From Collybia mongolica (lineage: Eukaryota; Basidiomycota; Agaricomycetes; Agaricales; Clitocybaceae): DNA of 64,000 nucleotides. The notes below the pieces were generated by a model. It was not told the DNA's origin and made no database searches. It was given only the letters and a program-made list of their open reading frames with translations. The stretch lies in NCBI GenBank assembly GCA_013420905.1, contig JAAXNY010000011.1, forward strand, positions 2,914,001 through 2,978,000, given 5' to 3'. Shown here piece by piece: positions 12,660 to 22,533 of this stretch; position 1 is the stretch's first letter, and every line of letters begins with the position of its first letter. Both the position numbers and the translations under genes were made by a program.

Positions 12660-12670
12660 GGCCCATAACC
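12660..12670 (-). promoter_or_regulatory. Primer binding site matching the anticodon arm of initiator tRNA-Met
   Basis: The element-sense strand reads GGTTATGGGCC immediately after the 5' LTR. The plus strand, GGCCCATAACC, equals the anticodon stem-loop of eukaryotic initiator tRNA-Met, not its 3' acceptor end. Drosophila copia and some relatives are known to prime with a 5' half of this tRNA cut in the anticodon arm. I infer the same half-tRNA priming here. Confidence 0.8.
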
Positions 12671-13000
12671 TGTTGAAGTCCAACCTAGAGTTTAACTATA
12701 ATAGAACACAGTCAGGACCTCAGTCTGTGTATAATCGACTGTATTAGCACTGTACCTATAATAGAACACAGTCAGTACTAATGATATATGTAGTAAGTAA
12801 TGGTCCGAAACATAAGTAAGAGAAGTGGCTTACCCTCAGTCTGTGTATAATCGACTGAGGGTGTCCGTATTGTAGAGTATGGTATATATATGTGAGTGAG
12901 ATAAAGAAAACCTAAGGTAAAGAGAACGATAAAGGGATTCAGGGATAGACAACGCGACCGTGTACAAAGGGCATCCACGGTGCCGGATCAAAACTTAACA
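12671..13000 (-). repeat. 5' LTR of the copia element
   Basis: 330 bp. It is the upstream LTR in element sense, so transcription would begin here and run leftward into gag, whose first ATG lies about 180 nt inside. Near-identity to the other LTR is described under the 3' LTR. Confidence 0.95.
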
Positions 13001-13005
13001 CAGGC
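13001..13005. repeat. Right copy of 5 bp target-site duplication (CAGGC)
   Basis: Matches 7527-7531 and marks where the TPR coding sequence resumes. Confidence 0.95.
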
Positions 13006-16000
13006 AATATTGAAGGCTTGGATGCTGCTCTTCAATATTGTTTAGCAGCATTAGCAGCAACACCAGAAGAGGATCCAGGCTTATCAGAGCAATATTCTTT
13101 CTTAGGCATAGTTTACAATGATTGTTTCAGAAGAGCTGGAAATCTGGAAGATCTAGAGGCAGCTATAAAATATGGTTTGATGGCTATTGAAAAATCACCA
13201 GAAGGACATCCTGAGTTACCAGGGAACTATGAGGCATTAAGTATATCCTTTAGTGACAGGTACAGAAGGACAGGAAGTGTGACAGATGATCTGGAGGCAG
13301 CCCTCAAATATCATTTGGTAGCTATGGTTTCAACCCCAAAGGGAGATCCAAGAATGCCACAAAGACAGGAGGTTTTAACCATTTCATACAGTGACTGATA
13401 CAGAGCACTAGGAGATGAGGCAGACTTGATGACTGCACTACAGTATTGTATAGAAGCTGTAGAAGCTACACCAAAGGACCATCCACAATTAGCATCAAGG
13501 CACCAAGCATTAGCTGTTTCTTATAGTGATATATATACAAGGTCTGGTGATATGAAGTACTTGGAGGCTGCACTGCAATGTCACCTGTCTACTGTTAGTA
13601 AAACTCCCAAAGGGCATTCTGATTTACCAAGGAGACTCCAAGCCTTATCTGTATCATATACCAATAGGTACAGAAAAGCAGGGCAAATGCAAGATATGGA
13701 TGCTATAATCCACTATAGACTGGCAGCTGTAAGTGGAACCCCAGCAACCCATCCTGATTTGCCTTGGTTGCAACAGACATTGGCTGAAGCATATGTTGAA
13801 AGATATGAGAAAAACTCAGTCAAGGAGGACCTTAACAGTGCCTTACAATTGTACCAGCTGGCTCTGCAGTCTGCAGCAGCTGCACTACAGAATATGTGGG
13901 ATGTTGCAGCTTCCTTTGCAAAAAATGCACATTTAATTGGAAGGGAGCATGTCTTACATGCATATACAGCTGCACTGAAGATTCTCCCATCTATCTTATG
14001 GCTGGGAAGGTCTGTGGGAGGATAGCATGATACTCTTCTCAGGAATGATATCTCTAGCTTTATCTCCACAGCTATTACTGCTGCTCTAGAAACATCAAAC
14101 ATAAAACTTGCAGTGGAGTTTTTGGAACAAGGATTGCCTATCACTCATCAACAGATGCTGCAGCTCAAGCTTGAGCACACTAATCTCAAGGCTGAATTTC
14201 CTGCTCATGCTGATAAACTTCAGACACTGTCAGTGCAGCTGCAAAATGCATCTCAGATACATGACAACTCTGTCAACTTTCATCTATTGGCTCATGAGAG
14301 ACTACAGTTAATTGCCCAAATTCAAAAGAATCCTCACTTTGAACATTTTCTGTTGCCTGCAAAATATCCAAACCTTGCTTTGGCTGCTCAAAATGGGCCA
14401 GTGATCATGCTCAATTATGGCAATGCCAAGGCTGATGCAATAATTATCCTCTCCCCATTGTTGCATCCCTTGTACCTTTTTCTACCTAATGCATCAGCAG
14501 CAACTATCAGAGAACACATGGAACATTTGAGAAATGCTTTAAATAAATTCTCCATCCATTCTTGAGAACTTTGGCTGGGAAGGCCCCAGAAGTTCAAGCC
14601 TATGTCATCTGATGATGCCCTTAACTTGGTTGCTTCCTGGATCTGGACAGCAGTAGTGGATCCAGTCTTTAGTGTCCTCAAGGAGGTAAGTTTGAAAAGA
14701 TGCTGTAATTTATCACCTAACTCATGGGAACTAGAATGGGATACATGGGGGAAGGCTGTGGTGGTGCCCATCAGGACCTTTCACCTATCTTCCTATTCAT
14801 GCAGCTGCACCTGTGGAAAGTAGCTTCATCCAGTCTTACATACCAACCTTGGATATGCTTATCAGAGCCAATTCAAAACAGACATCACCTTACATACATG
14901 ACATTATGGCTGCAGTTGGAGTTGTCAAGACATCCCTTGACTTGAAATTCAGGGCTGAGCTCCCTTCTGTAGGAAAAGAGCTTGATGATGTTGCCTTTAT
15001 CTTTGGAAAGAACTCTCAGGAATTGCACAATGCACAAGCTACTGTTGAAAATGTGACTAGAGTCATATTTTTTTACTCAAATTATATATACTATTTGTTA
15101 TTAATAGCATAACATAACAGTGCTGAAAAACTTGCATCCAACTATGTAGGTTTGAATACACACAGGCATAAACATTATGTAATATGTTTGACATTCATAA
15201 CCATTGGGCAAGATGGGCATTCCTAGCTACAGGTTAAACTGGCCTCAAGTCCACAGATGTAGGCCACATGACTACAAAGCATGTGCAATGGTCACATTAC
15301 CATTGCCATGTCTTCATTGGTTCTCTTCAACCACATCAATGATGCCCACCAAACTGCCAACACCAACACACTGAACACTAACCAATGGCAACATAATGAT
15401 GCATGAGACAATGTAGGGCAAAGGGTAGAAATGGATGTGGAACAAGTGGACAAGGAGGAAAGGGTGCCCTGAGGGGCAAAGGGAGGTGAGTCCCACACTG
15501 CCACTCACCTACATGCCCACCATGCAGTGTGTCCCTGCCCACTTCAGGAACCTGAGATGAGATGGACATGGCAACCAATGCCCAGGGTGCCCTGGCACAC
15601 CTGGAAGACAACAACAACAACAATAACAATAACAACAAAGACAGTAGCAGCAACCGTGATGACAAGGCCTGTGGCCACAATGGCAACAGCAGCAGCAGCA
15701 GTGGTACCAACAATGGCGCAACAATGACAATGAAGGACAACTAGAATGAGGACAAAGACAACCACTACCACCACAAGGATAATGAAGATGGCAATGACTA
15801 AGAACAACAGGGACAAAGGGCAATGGGGATGACAGCAAGAAAAACAGCCAGTGCTGGACCATGCCAGTGCTGCCACCACTGCTACCCAGCTGTGGGGGCC
15901 CATCCTGTACCACCTGGTGCCAAAAACAATGGTGACAAGGACAACAGGGACAGCAGGGGCCCCTGCCCATATTAGATTAAGTATTTACTATAATGTAGTA

Positions 16001-16263
16001 TTAATTATCATGTTACAAACAAGACATTAAGTACTCTATAATAGTAAAAGAATGTAAGTGAGTCTGTGCAGTCCGTGCAGAGTCCACAAGGACATGTGGC
16101 TCAGTGTAAAGTACAGCCCAAGGTTGCTGAAATTGTTTACAAAACAATAATGGGGAAAGACAGTGTGCCAGATGTAAGAATGGCTGCCCAAGGCCTGCAT
16201 CTTGCTATTCAAGAGGGTGCACACTGCCACCAATGGATGCCATTCATCCACCTTGGAAGTTAA
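13006..16263 (+). pseudogene. TPR-CHAT gene, 3' part (TPRs, linker, CHAT peptidase domain), decayed
   Basis: After the copia element the TPR frame continues for about five more repeats (open to 13398, then 13426-14025), followed by a helical linker (to about 14565). CHAT-domain pieces then follow: LVASWIWTAVVDPVF near 14620, a RLWWCPSGPFTYLPIHAAAP block near 14750-14815 that holds the expected catalytic His region, and SYIPTLDMLIRANS. The conserved end AAQGLHLAIQE...WMPFIHLGS-stop sits at 16160-16263. CHAT domains are caspase-like cysteine peptidases. The part that should carry the catalytic Cys is replaced by about 950 bp of low-complexity DNA (15113-16065). Breaks include TGA at 13396, TAG at 14023 and several frameshifts. 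CpG is nearly absent. Confidence 0.75.
15113..16065. repeat. Low-complexity insert inside the CHAT region
   Basis: The segment interrupts the CHAT domain between the ATVENV-like strand and the AQCK...VAEIVY strand. It contains (CAA/CAG/AAT)n-like runs around 15605-15720 and repeated ACAAxGGxA, GCCA and CCACC words. It has no coding frame of normal composition; the long antisense frames here are Cys/His/Pro strings from the repeats. It may be a worn insertion or an expanded intron. Confidence 0.5.
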
Positions 16264-17409
16264 GTAATAAGGAATGAATTTAGTTACAGTCATTTTGATT
16301 TTGTGATTGGTAGGATTAGCTAAATGAGATAGGTTGGTAGCCAGAAGCAGTCCATTAGCATTAAAATGAAGTTAAGAGTGCTACTTGAGCTTATAGGGTC
16401 CCAATTTCTTCATGTGGTCAAGTGTGTTGGGACACAATGCAGAAGCAATCATGTGCTGATGAGCTTGATGTTAGGTAATGCAAGTCCAGAAATTTGAGTG
16501 GTATGATGATTTGGTTTCTACTAACTCTACCTTCAAAGCTCTCTGTCATGTTTTTCCACCTTGCTTGGGAGTAATGAGAGGCTCAATCAAAACCACTGAT
16601 AGTTGTGTCAATTTTAGACCAAAATAGACTTTCATAATCCCACTTGTTTCCATGATGAATTGCCAACTTGCGATTGGCAGCCAAGTTGTGAAGGAAGGAA
16701 CCCATGGTTCTTCAAAGCTGCTGTTCAAGGGTGCACTGGGCTAATGATCCAAGATACCCAGTAGGTAGGTATGTCCAGTCATCATGCCTAAAAAAAACAC
16801 TTTTTACCACCAAAAATAGTGTACAAAAAGAGGTCTGGAAGCAGGATTTTGGTTGTAATAAAAGTATATTTTGTCCCACAGTACTCCAAAATGATCTGAA
16901 CATGAGCAGATAGAGTTTTCAGAAACTAACACACCTATCTGCAGTCAGCATAACAGATGGCACTGCAAATTCAAACACTCAGTCACAGGGAAAGCAAAAG
17001 ACCTAGACACGGGATGTTGGATCTCACAGTGTCTTTGTGGAAGTCCTGTCACCAGAGCCAATTATAGGTGGGGAGTTAACAGCAGTTCATTGCAAAAGAC
17101 TAGGTGTGAAACCGAATGGGCAAGATCAAAATTTTTGTCCTACAATAAAGGCATGACTTACCTGGTTGAACAGTATTACCTTGTATACATTGGGCTTGAG
17201 ATTGCACTCTGAACTTGGTTCTGCAATGCCTGCATGGCATCAGGATTCTATAATGTGGGGTGGAAAACAACAGCTAAGACTGGGTCAATAGGAATGATAG
17301 ATAAGAAGCCTGGGTCCTGTGATCTCTTTGACAGATGCAGGGTTCTGATCATCCTCACCCCAGTGTGGCCCCCCAGGATTCAAGAACAGGTGGAACAGCC
17401 TTGAGAATC
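16264..17409. other. CpG-poor DNA between the TPR-CHAT relic and the Harbinger element
   Basis: About 1.1 kb, A+T-rich and nearly without CpG. I recognise no protein or RNA gene in either strand. It is probably old repeat DNA. Confidence 0.4.
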
Positions 17410-17679
17410 AATAGGGTGTTTCACAGCTGGCTTTTTTATGTCTTTTTTGCATTCAATCTTTTGTTCAACTTTTGAAATCTTTGAAAAAAAGTTTAAGAAA
17501 AAGTTGGAACAATTAAAAAAAAAGCCCAAAAATCATGGGTCAGACCACAATTCTTTTCACAACTTATTTTTCTTCAACTTTATGCTCAACCTTTTATCAG
17601 TGCTACAAACTGATACAACACATTGCAACTTGCCATCAATCATGGTTGAGTCTAACCACCCAGCTCATCATCTAACCTC

Positions 17680-19917
17680 ATGCCCCCACAACAGAAAAAG
17701 AAGGATGCTAAACCTGTGCCAAAACCTCCACCAAAGGCAAAGAGCCCACCAGTCAGTTGGAGGAAAAACCCTCAGTGGATGGACCAGATGGTTACCTATC
17801 TCTCTGAGCAGTCTGACTTCCACCAAAGACTGTTCTCTGACTTGACGGGTGCTGCTGACACACTTGCACTCGTGCTACGTGCATACACCAATATCTTTGA
17901 CAACAATATTGTCTCCTCTTCTTTGACCTCAACTCCGACTTTGACTTCGATATCATCCCGGCAAGTCTGCAACTTGTCTATACACTCATCATGACTTCAT
18001 ACCCCTCTGATCACATCCCATTCCTCTCTCTCTTTTCCTTTCATCTTGCCTCTCTGCTGCTGGATCACGCAACTGGCACATTTTGACAACCAATCATGCC
18101 CAACATGTGTCAATTTGACTCTGTTTTGGATTACAAACCCGACTCCACCCAATCAGGCTGGCCAACTTCATTTTAAAGTATTGATGACCCTCGTAGATTT
18201 AGTACAGTGCCATCATATGGTACCCCTTTTAGATATACCCCTATTTCACCTCACTTTTGCAATATGGACTCTGTCATAAAATTTACCAGCTTAGGTACAG
18301 TTTTTGATGTATAAAAAGCCTCTGTTATGTAGATCTAGGACAGCAATTCACATCCACTCTTTTCTTGCACTCTTCAATCTCAACTTGTCCTCTTGACCTC
18401 AATTTAAGTCTATCGACTTTGATTTGTGTTTACAATCCCTCAATTTGAGTCTATCAAAGTACTTTGTACTTTAGGCTGTCGATATCATTAATTGCTGTTT
18501 GGTGAACCATATAACATGTTGATTCTACCACCCACCTGGCGGCCCATTGTTTCAATCACATTGGTCTTCATCCACTTTGTTATCAAGCTGTCAACTTCCT
18601 TGACTAGAGTTCGGCAATGTCTTCAGCCGTCTGATTGAAACCCTCTCAATTTCTATCAGAGACAGTTGAAAATGTTAAAATGTGTTATTGACTGTACTTG
18701 TCACTGTCACCACGAAGCAGGAAGGACATTGAAAGGTGACTGCAAAGGATGGGATATCCCAACAGTATGCAGTGCTGGCAGACTCCATCTTTGCAAAGGA
18801 CACTGTGCAATTGTCTGCATTCAAAGTAAACCCAACAAAGTTTGCAACTGCTGTTGAAACCTGCCTTCACCGGTAAGAGATATTTCCTTCTTACCTGGGT
18901 GTCCCGTTGATGCTCTGTAGCCTCAAGGCTGATTATCAGGGATTTCTTGAACAGCTTGGAAAGACTGGGGCAAGTCTTGATCCAAGTGAGCTTCATGGTG
19001 ACCTAGCAAACCTCCAAGGTGTGTATTCATGTGTCCATTGACTACCTCTCTGCTTACCTTTATCAGACTCTCTTTGTGAACAGTGGCCATGGTGGGATGA
19101 CTTCCATGCATTCTGGTGTGAACTTCCAAGCTATAATATGGTTGGTGCTGCTTCTCCTGAGCATGGCACTGATCATGCAGCAGCAGCAGCAGACCTATAT
19201 GCCCCCCCTATTCCAGAGGAGGATGAGGATGAACCCATGAAACCTGATGACATAGACAATGAGGTACAGGATGTTGGTGCAGATGCAGATGCCGAGGGAG
19301 AGGGAGATGGGGAAAGTTCTTTGTATGAGGTGCATTTCTTCAATTTTCTTTAGATATTTCAAAATCAAGGCATCTTTACATGCCACAGCAACACTCCAAA
19401 ACCCCACTCACCTTTCCCTCATCATGCTCATCTTTGCCTGACATAACCCCCCCTCCTGACTTTCAATCAAACCAACAAAAGTCCAAGTCCATTTCTGCAT
19501 CAACCAAATCAACACCTGCCTCTTCACAGCCATCAACAGCACAGCCCCCTCAAAAGGCTGCCAATGCTTCAGGATGGGACAGCAGCACAGCTAAGGCAGC
19601 AGCCCAGAAGCAAGCAAGGAACCACAAGAAGAATGCCATGGTGGTCAAGTTCAATGAGAATTGGGATAACAAGACAGTTCAACTTGGTCAGAAGCAAGCA
19701 ATGGTGCATGCTGAGCAAATGAGCTGGCTTGAGAATAAGACATGCAGTGGTACCACCTGCCTTTATCCCTGCTCTTGGTAATGACAAAGCAGGGTTTACC
19801 TTTGGTATGGATGGTGTCACATTTGGGCCAGAGTCTGGATTCCTGGACATGTTAAATTCCCTGCTCAATGACAATGATGGCCCTGTTATGGCTAATAATC
19901 ATGTATCTACTCCCTAG
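17680..19917 (+). pseudogene. Harbinger accessory protein, Myb/SANT-like
   Basis: The first part (from 17680) has a Lys/Pro-rich start and SWRKNPQWMDQMVTYLSEQ, the Trp-containing helix of a Myb/SANT-like DNA-binding domain. A related frame resumes near 18725 with KDGISQQYAVLADSIFAKD and FKVNPTKFATAVET, has a plausible intron after LHR, and continues KADYQGFLEQLGKTGASLDPSELHGD. It then reads WWDDFHAFW near 19090, an acidic stretch DLYAPPIPEEDEDEP, and a Lys/Gln-rich tail to about 19917. In this superfamily the Myb-like protein binds the ends and brings the transposase to the nucleus. Frameshifts and about 700 bp of non-coding DNA between 17960 and 18700 (with a TATAAAAAG at about 18311, perhaps a solo LTR) show it is dead. 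Confidence 0.65.
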
Positions 19918-21456
19918 ACTCTACACCACTTTCAAATAATTGTGCTTTCAAAGTGTTCCTCTTGTGTTGGCCTCTCATCTCAGCACTACCACTGTTAACT
20001 GGTGCATCACCTCTAACTGCAGGAACATGTGTAGCAAGCCCCTCCTGTGTGAGCTCATCAACATGGTCTAAGTCCTCTGATCCAGCCTTGATAATAGAGA
20101 TCAATGTGTGGACAACAATGCAAGCTTTGATCCACAGCAATACCCATTTATGATCAAGACCATTATCAATCTGTTGATGTAACCCCCATAGTGAGCAAAA
20201 CCGCCCTTTAATGTAGCCCATTGCATGTTCAGATTTCACATGCACCTGGAACTATCTTAGCTGAGATGCATATAGACAACTGTGAGTTACATGCTTACCT
20301 GTGAAAGATGATAATTGAATGTTTTGTTGTTCGGCCAAATTGATAGCAGCTGTTTGAATGGTGTGATACACCACCAATCAAGCCCATACACTGAATCTGC
20401 CCACATCCATTCATTGTCATTGAATAATGCCTGATGATTTTTGAATGTGTGCAAATCCTGGAATACAGTGGAGTCATGTGCACTGCCACAATGGACCACA
20501 ACATAGTCAATTATGCCAAGGTTAGGCAATGTTACAAGCTGGGGGCTTAGAGTAAGTGAGGTATATTGAACATCTACAAACAATTCACTTACTTGGATGT
20601 TAAGTGAGTAATTACTCTTCTAATCAAAGTAGACCTTGCCATGGTATCCAGGCTTCTCAAACAGTGAAACTAGTGTTCTGTCCACTATGCAATATCCCCT
20701 ACCCTAGTCATTGCACAAAGCTTCTCTTACCCAAGCCTTTGCATCCTCCTTTTCTTGGTCAGATGGCCAGCAGATTACTGAGTCACGGAGGGCTAGAAAT
20801 GTGATGATTACACAATATGTGGACTTCACAACCATCCTGGCACTAATGCCTCCACTGAGCTATGCCCTCTACAGATGCTGCATTACCGTCATGGCCAAAC
20901 CAGTAGAGAGCAATTGCTAGCTGTATTTCAACAGGGAACTGTTCTGCAGTTGATTGGTTTGAAAACTCAGGATGGTCCTTGATTCTCTCCACAAGTTCAT
21001 CAAATGTGTCTGGGTTCACACAAAGGTTGCATCAAAACTGCTTTGGATCATCAGCTTTAAATTGCACAAGGACAAGGTAGAGTTGAGAGCACTTGTACAT
21101 GCTGTGAAGGTTTTGACTCATGTTTCTGTAATGGCCTGAAGTAGATAAGCAAAATCAGACATGCGGCAAGCATGGATCTCACCTTTGTCATCACTCAACT
21201 CCCCATCAGACATGTTGTGTGATACAGACCCTGACAAGGAGGATGAGGACAAAGGTGAGGACAAAGATGAGGATGATGAAGATGATGAGGATGATGAGGA
21301 CAATGATGAGTTGTGGCCATCAGAATCAGTGTCCATATCATCATCAACATCATCAAGTTCTATCCATTGAAAGTATTCGTGGTTCTCACTGTCAGCCTGG
21401 AGCAAGACAGCCTGAATCAGTGCTTGGTGGTCAGAGATGGTGGGCATTCTGGACAC
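19907..21456 (-). pseudogene. PIF/Harbinger DDE transposase
   Basis: N-terminus at 21456-21118 with a Ser run and acidic residues. The middle (about 21050-20600) codes NPDTFDELVERIKDHPEFSNQ and QFPVEIQLAIALYWFGHDG but is full of stops and shifts. The segment 20583-20287 holds the DDE_4-type core HCGSAHDSTVFQ...NEWMWADSVYGLDWWCITPFK...FNYHLSQ. The segment 20245-19907 continues KSEHAMGYIKGRFCSLWGL, the usual end of the catalytic domain. The enzyme would cut and join element ends. This copy cannot make a working protein. Confidence 0.82.
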
Positions 21457-22064
21457 AGAAATTCTAGTGAATTATCAGCTTATGAACATGCAAACTCCTA
21501 AGTACATTGAGGCAGCAACAAGGCAGTAATATGACATGTACATGTAAGTAAGGAAAACATTTAAACAAGGGCGGGCAGATGGTCCTCAGGGTCTAAATTG
21601 TGGAGGCACCACTCTTCTGCAATACACTCATCATCTGGTGTCTGAGTCCACACGGGTCCATCAAACTGTTGAGTTGTTAGCGGAGTACACCATAGAATGG
21701 GGCTGACTCTAAACACACTGGCACATCATGACAGCTATCCAACATGCAGTCTTGTAATACTGAGTATGGAGTACTATCACCATTATAATAATAGATCCTC
21801 GATACTGAGATGTGCGTTGTGTAAAGGCGATGTCGAGGCTGGTAACAAGCAGAGATATGACTTGAAGGTGACACTAATTCACTCAATCGTGGAGAGCACT
21901 TGAGGACAAAGGCAGGTAGGCAGGAGCTAAAGTATGAACCCATATGTGTTGGGGCAGGAGCAAGGGGATTGTTTGATGCAGGAAAATCCAAGGCCTACTT
22001 ATAGAAATTGGATATGTCACAACGGTCAAGGAGGGCATCGAGGCAAATTATTTAAAATGTTCCT

Positions 22065-22190
22065 TGGGTGTTTCACAGCTGAGGTGTTATTTTATTTGCT
22101 TTTTTTTGCCTTTTTTTTCGAAAGTTGATGGAAAGTTGAAGAGAAAAAATATGATAAAAAGCCGTAAAAAAGCTGGTTGTGAAACACCCT
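22065..22190. repeat. 126 bp palindromic end segment, possible nested MITE
   Basis: Starts TGGGTGTTTCACAGCTGAGG and ends with the complement AGCTGGTTGTGAAACACCCT, so it carries both ends of the Harbinger terminal repeat within 126 bp. Between them are T-rich and A-rich arms around CGAAAGTTGATGGAAAGTTG. The left end of the large element (17413-17530) has a similar T-rich/A-rich layout. Either the right terminus is a self-palindrome, or a small non-autonomous relative sits at that end. Confidence 0.5.
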
Positions 22191-22322
22191 AATGAGTAGT
22201 CCATTAATCTATCTGCCCATCTTTGTATAAATCTCATCAGAAGAACGCGTATGAGAATTTGAAGAAACGTGTTGAAGGTGGCTGTGCTCCGTTTGACATC
22301 TCACTTTCTTACCACAACCATC

Positions 22323-22442
22323 CCACCACTGGACGGGTCTTTCTTTCTTCGTCTACGCCAAACTACTCAACAAACGTTTAGCGCATCTCACCAAATTTTT
22401 GGGGAGAAAAAATTACTCATAAGACCCGCCCAGTGATGGTGG
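22323..22442. repeat. 120 bp inverted-repeat element upstream of the membrane-protein gene
   Basis: CCACCACTGGACGGGTCTT at 22323-22341 pairs with AAGACCCGCCCAGTGATGGTGG at 22421-22442, allowing a 3 nt gap and one mismatch. About 80 bp lie between. The size and shape suggest a small MITE or a hairpin-forming repeat. No clear target duplication was seen. Confidence 0.45.
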
Positions 22443-22533
22443 ATTCAAGAAGGTTACATAGGGTAGCTAATGTTGCTCGGGTGCGTAACTACAACTCTAC
22501 TTCCCACATTCGTAATTCCGATTGAGTTTACAG

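Larger units (their letters stand above)
7532..13000 (-). mobile_element. Complete Ty1/copia LTR retrotransposon (5469 bp), minus orientation
   Basis: Two 330 bp LTRs, each with TG...CA ends in either orientation, bracket a primer site, a gag-pol frame read on the minus strand and a purine tract, with a perfect 5 bp target duplication outside. The LTRs differ at two positions that I can see, so the insertion is young relative to the decayed TPR gene it splits. Gene order gag-protease-integrase-reverse transcriptase-RNase H is diagnostic of Ty1/copia (Pseudoviridae-like). The coding frame carries two nonsense codons, so this copy is not autonomous as it stands, although its ends look usable in trans. 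Confidence 0.96.
17413..22190. mobile_element. PIF/Harbinger-type DNA transposon, decayed, about 4.8 kb
   Basis: The ends are inverted: AGGGTGTTTCACAGCTGG at the left, and at the right the complement of AGGGTGTTTCACAACCAG; both continue as CTTTTTT. About 22 of 25 bases match and all three mismatches are transitions. The trinucleotide AAT flanks both sides (17410-17412 and 22191-22193), fitting the 3 bp target duplication of the superfamily. Inside lie the two genes that autonomous PIF/Harbinger elements carry, a Myb/SANT-like protein (plus) and a DDE transposase (minus), arranged tail to tail. Both are broken and the element is CpG-poor, so it is an old insertion. The right 126 bp may be a separate small element (see that entry). 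Confidence 0.8.

Noticed and set aside
15292..15970. Cys/His/Pro-rich antisense frames
   Set aside because: They arise from CAA/CAG/ACA-type low-complexity sequence and have no protein-like composition.
21118..21456. Ser-rich secreted protein
   Set aside because: It is the N-terminal part of the Harbinger transposase, continuous with the downstream core.
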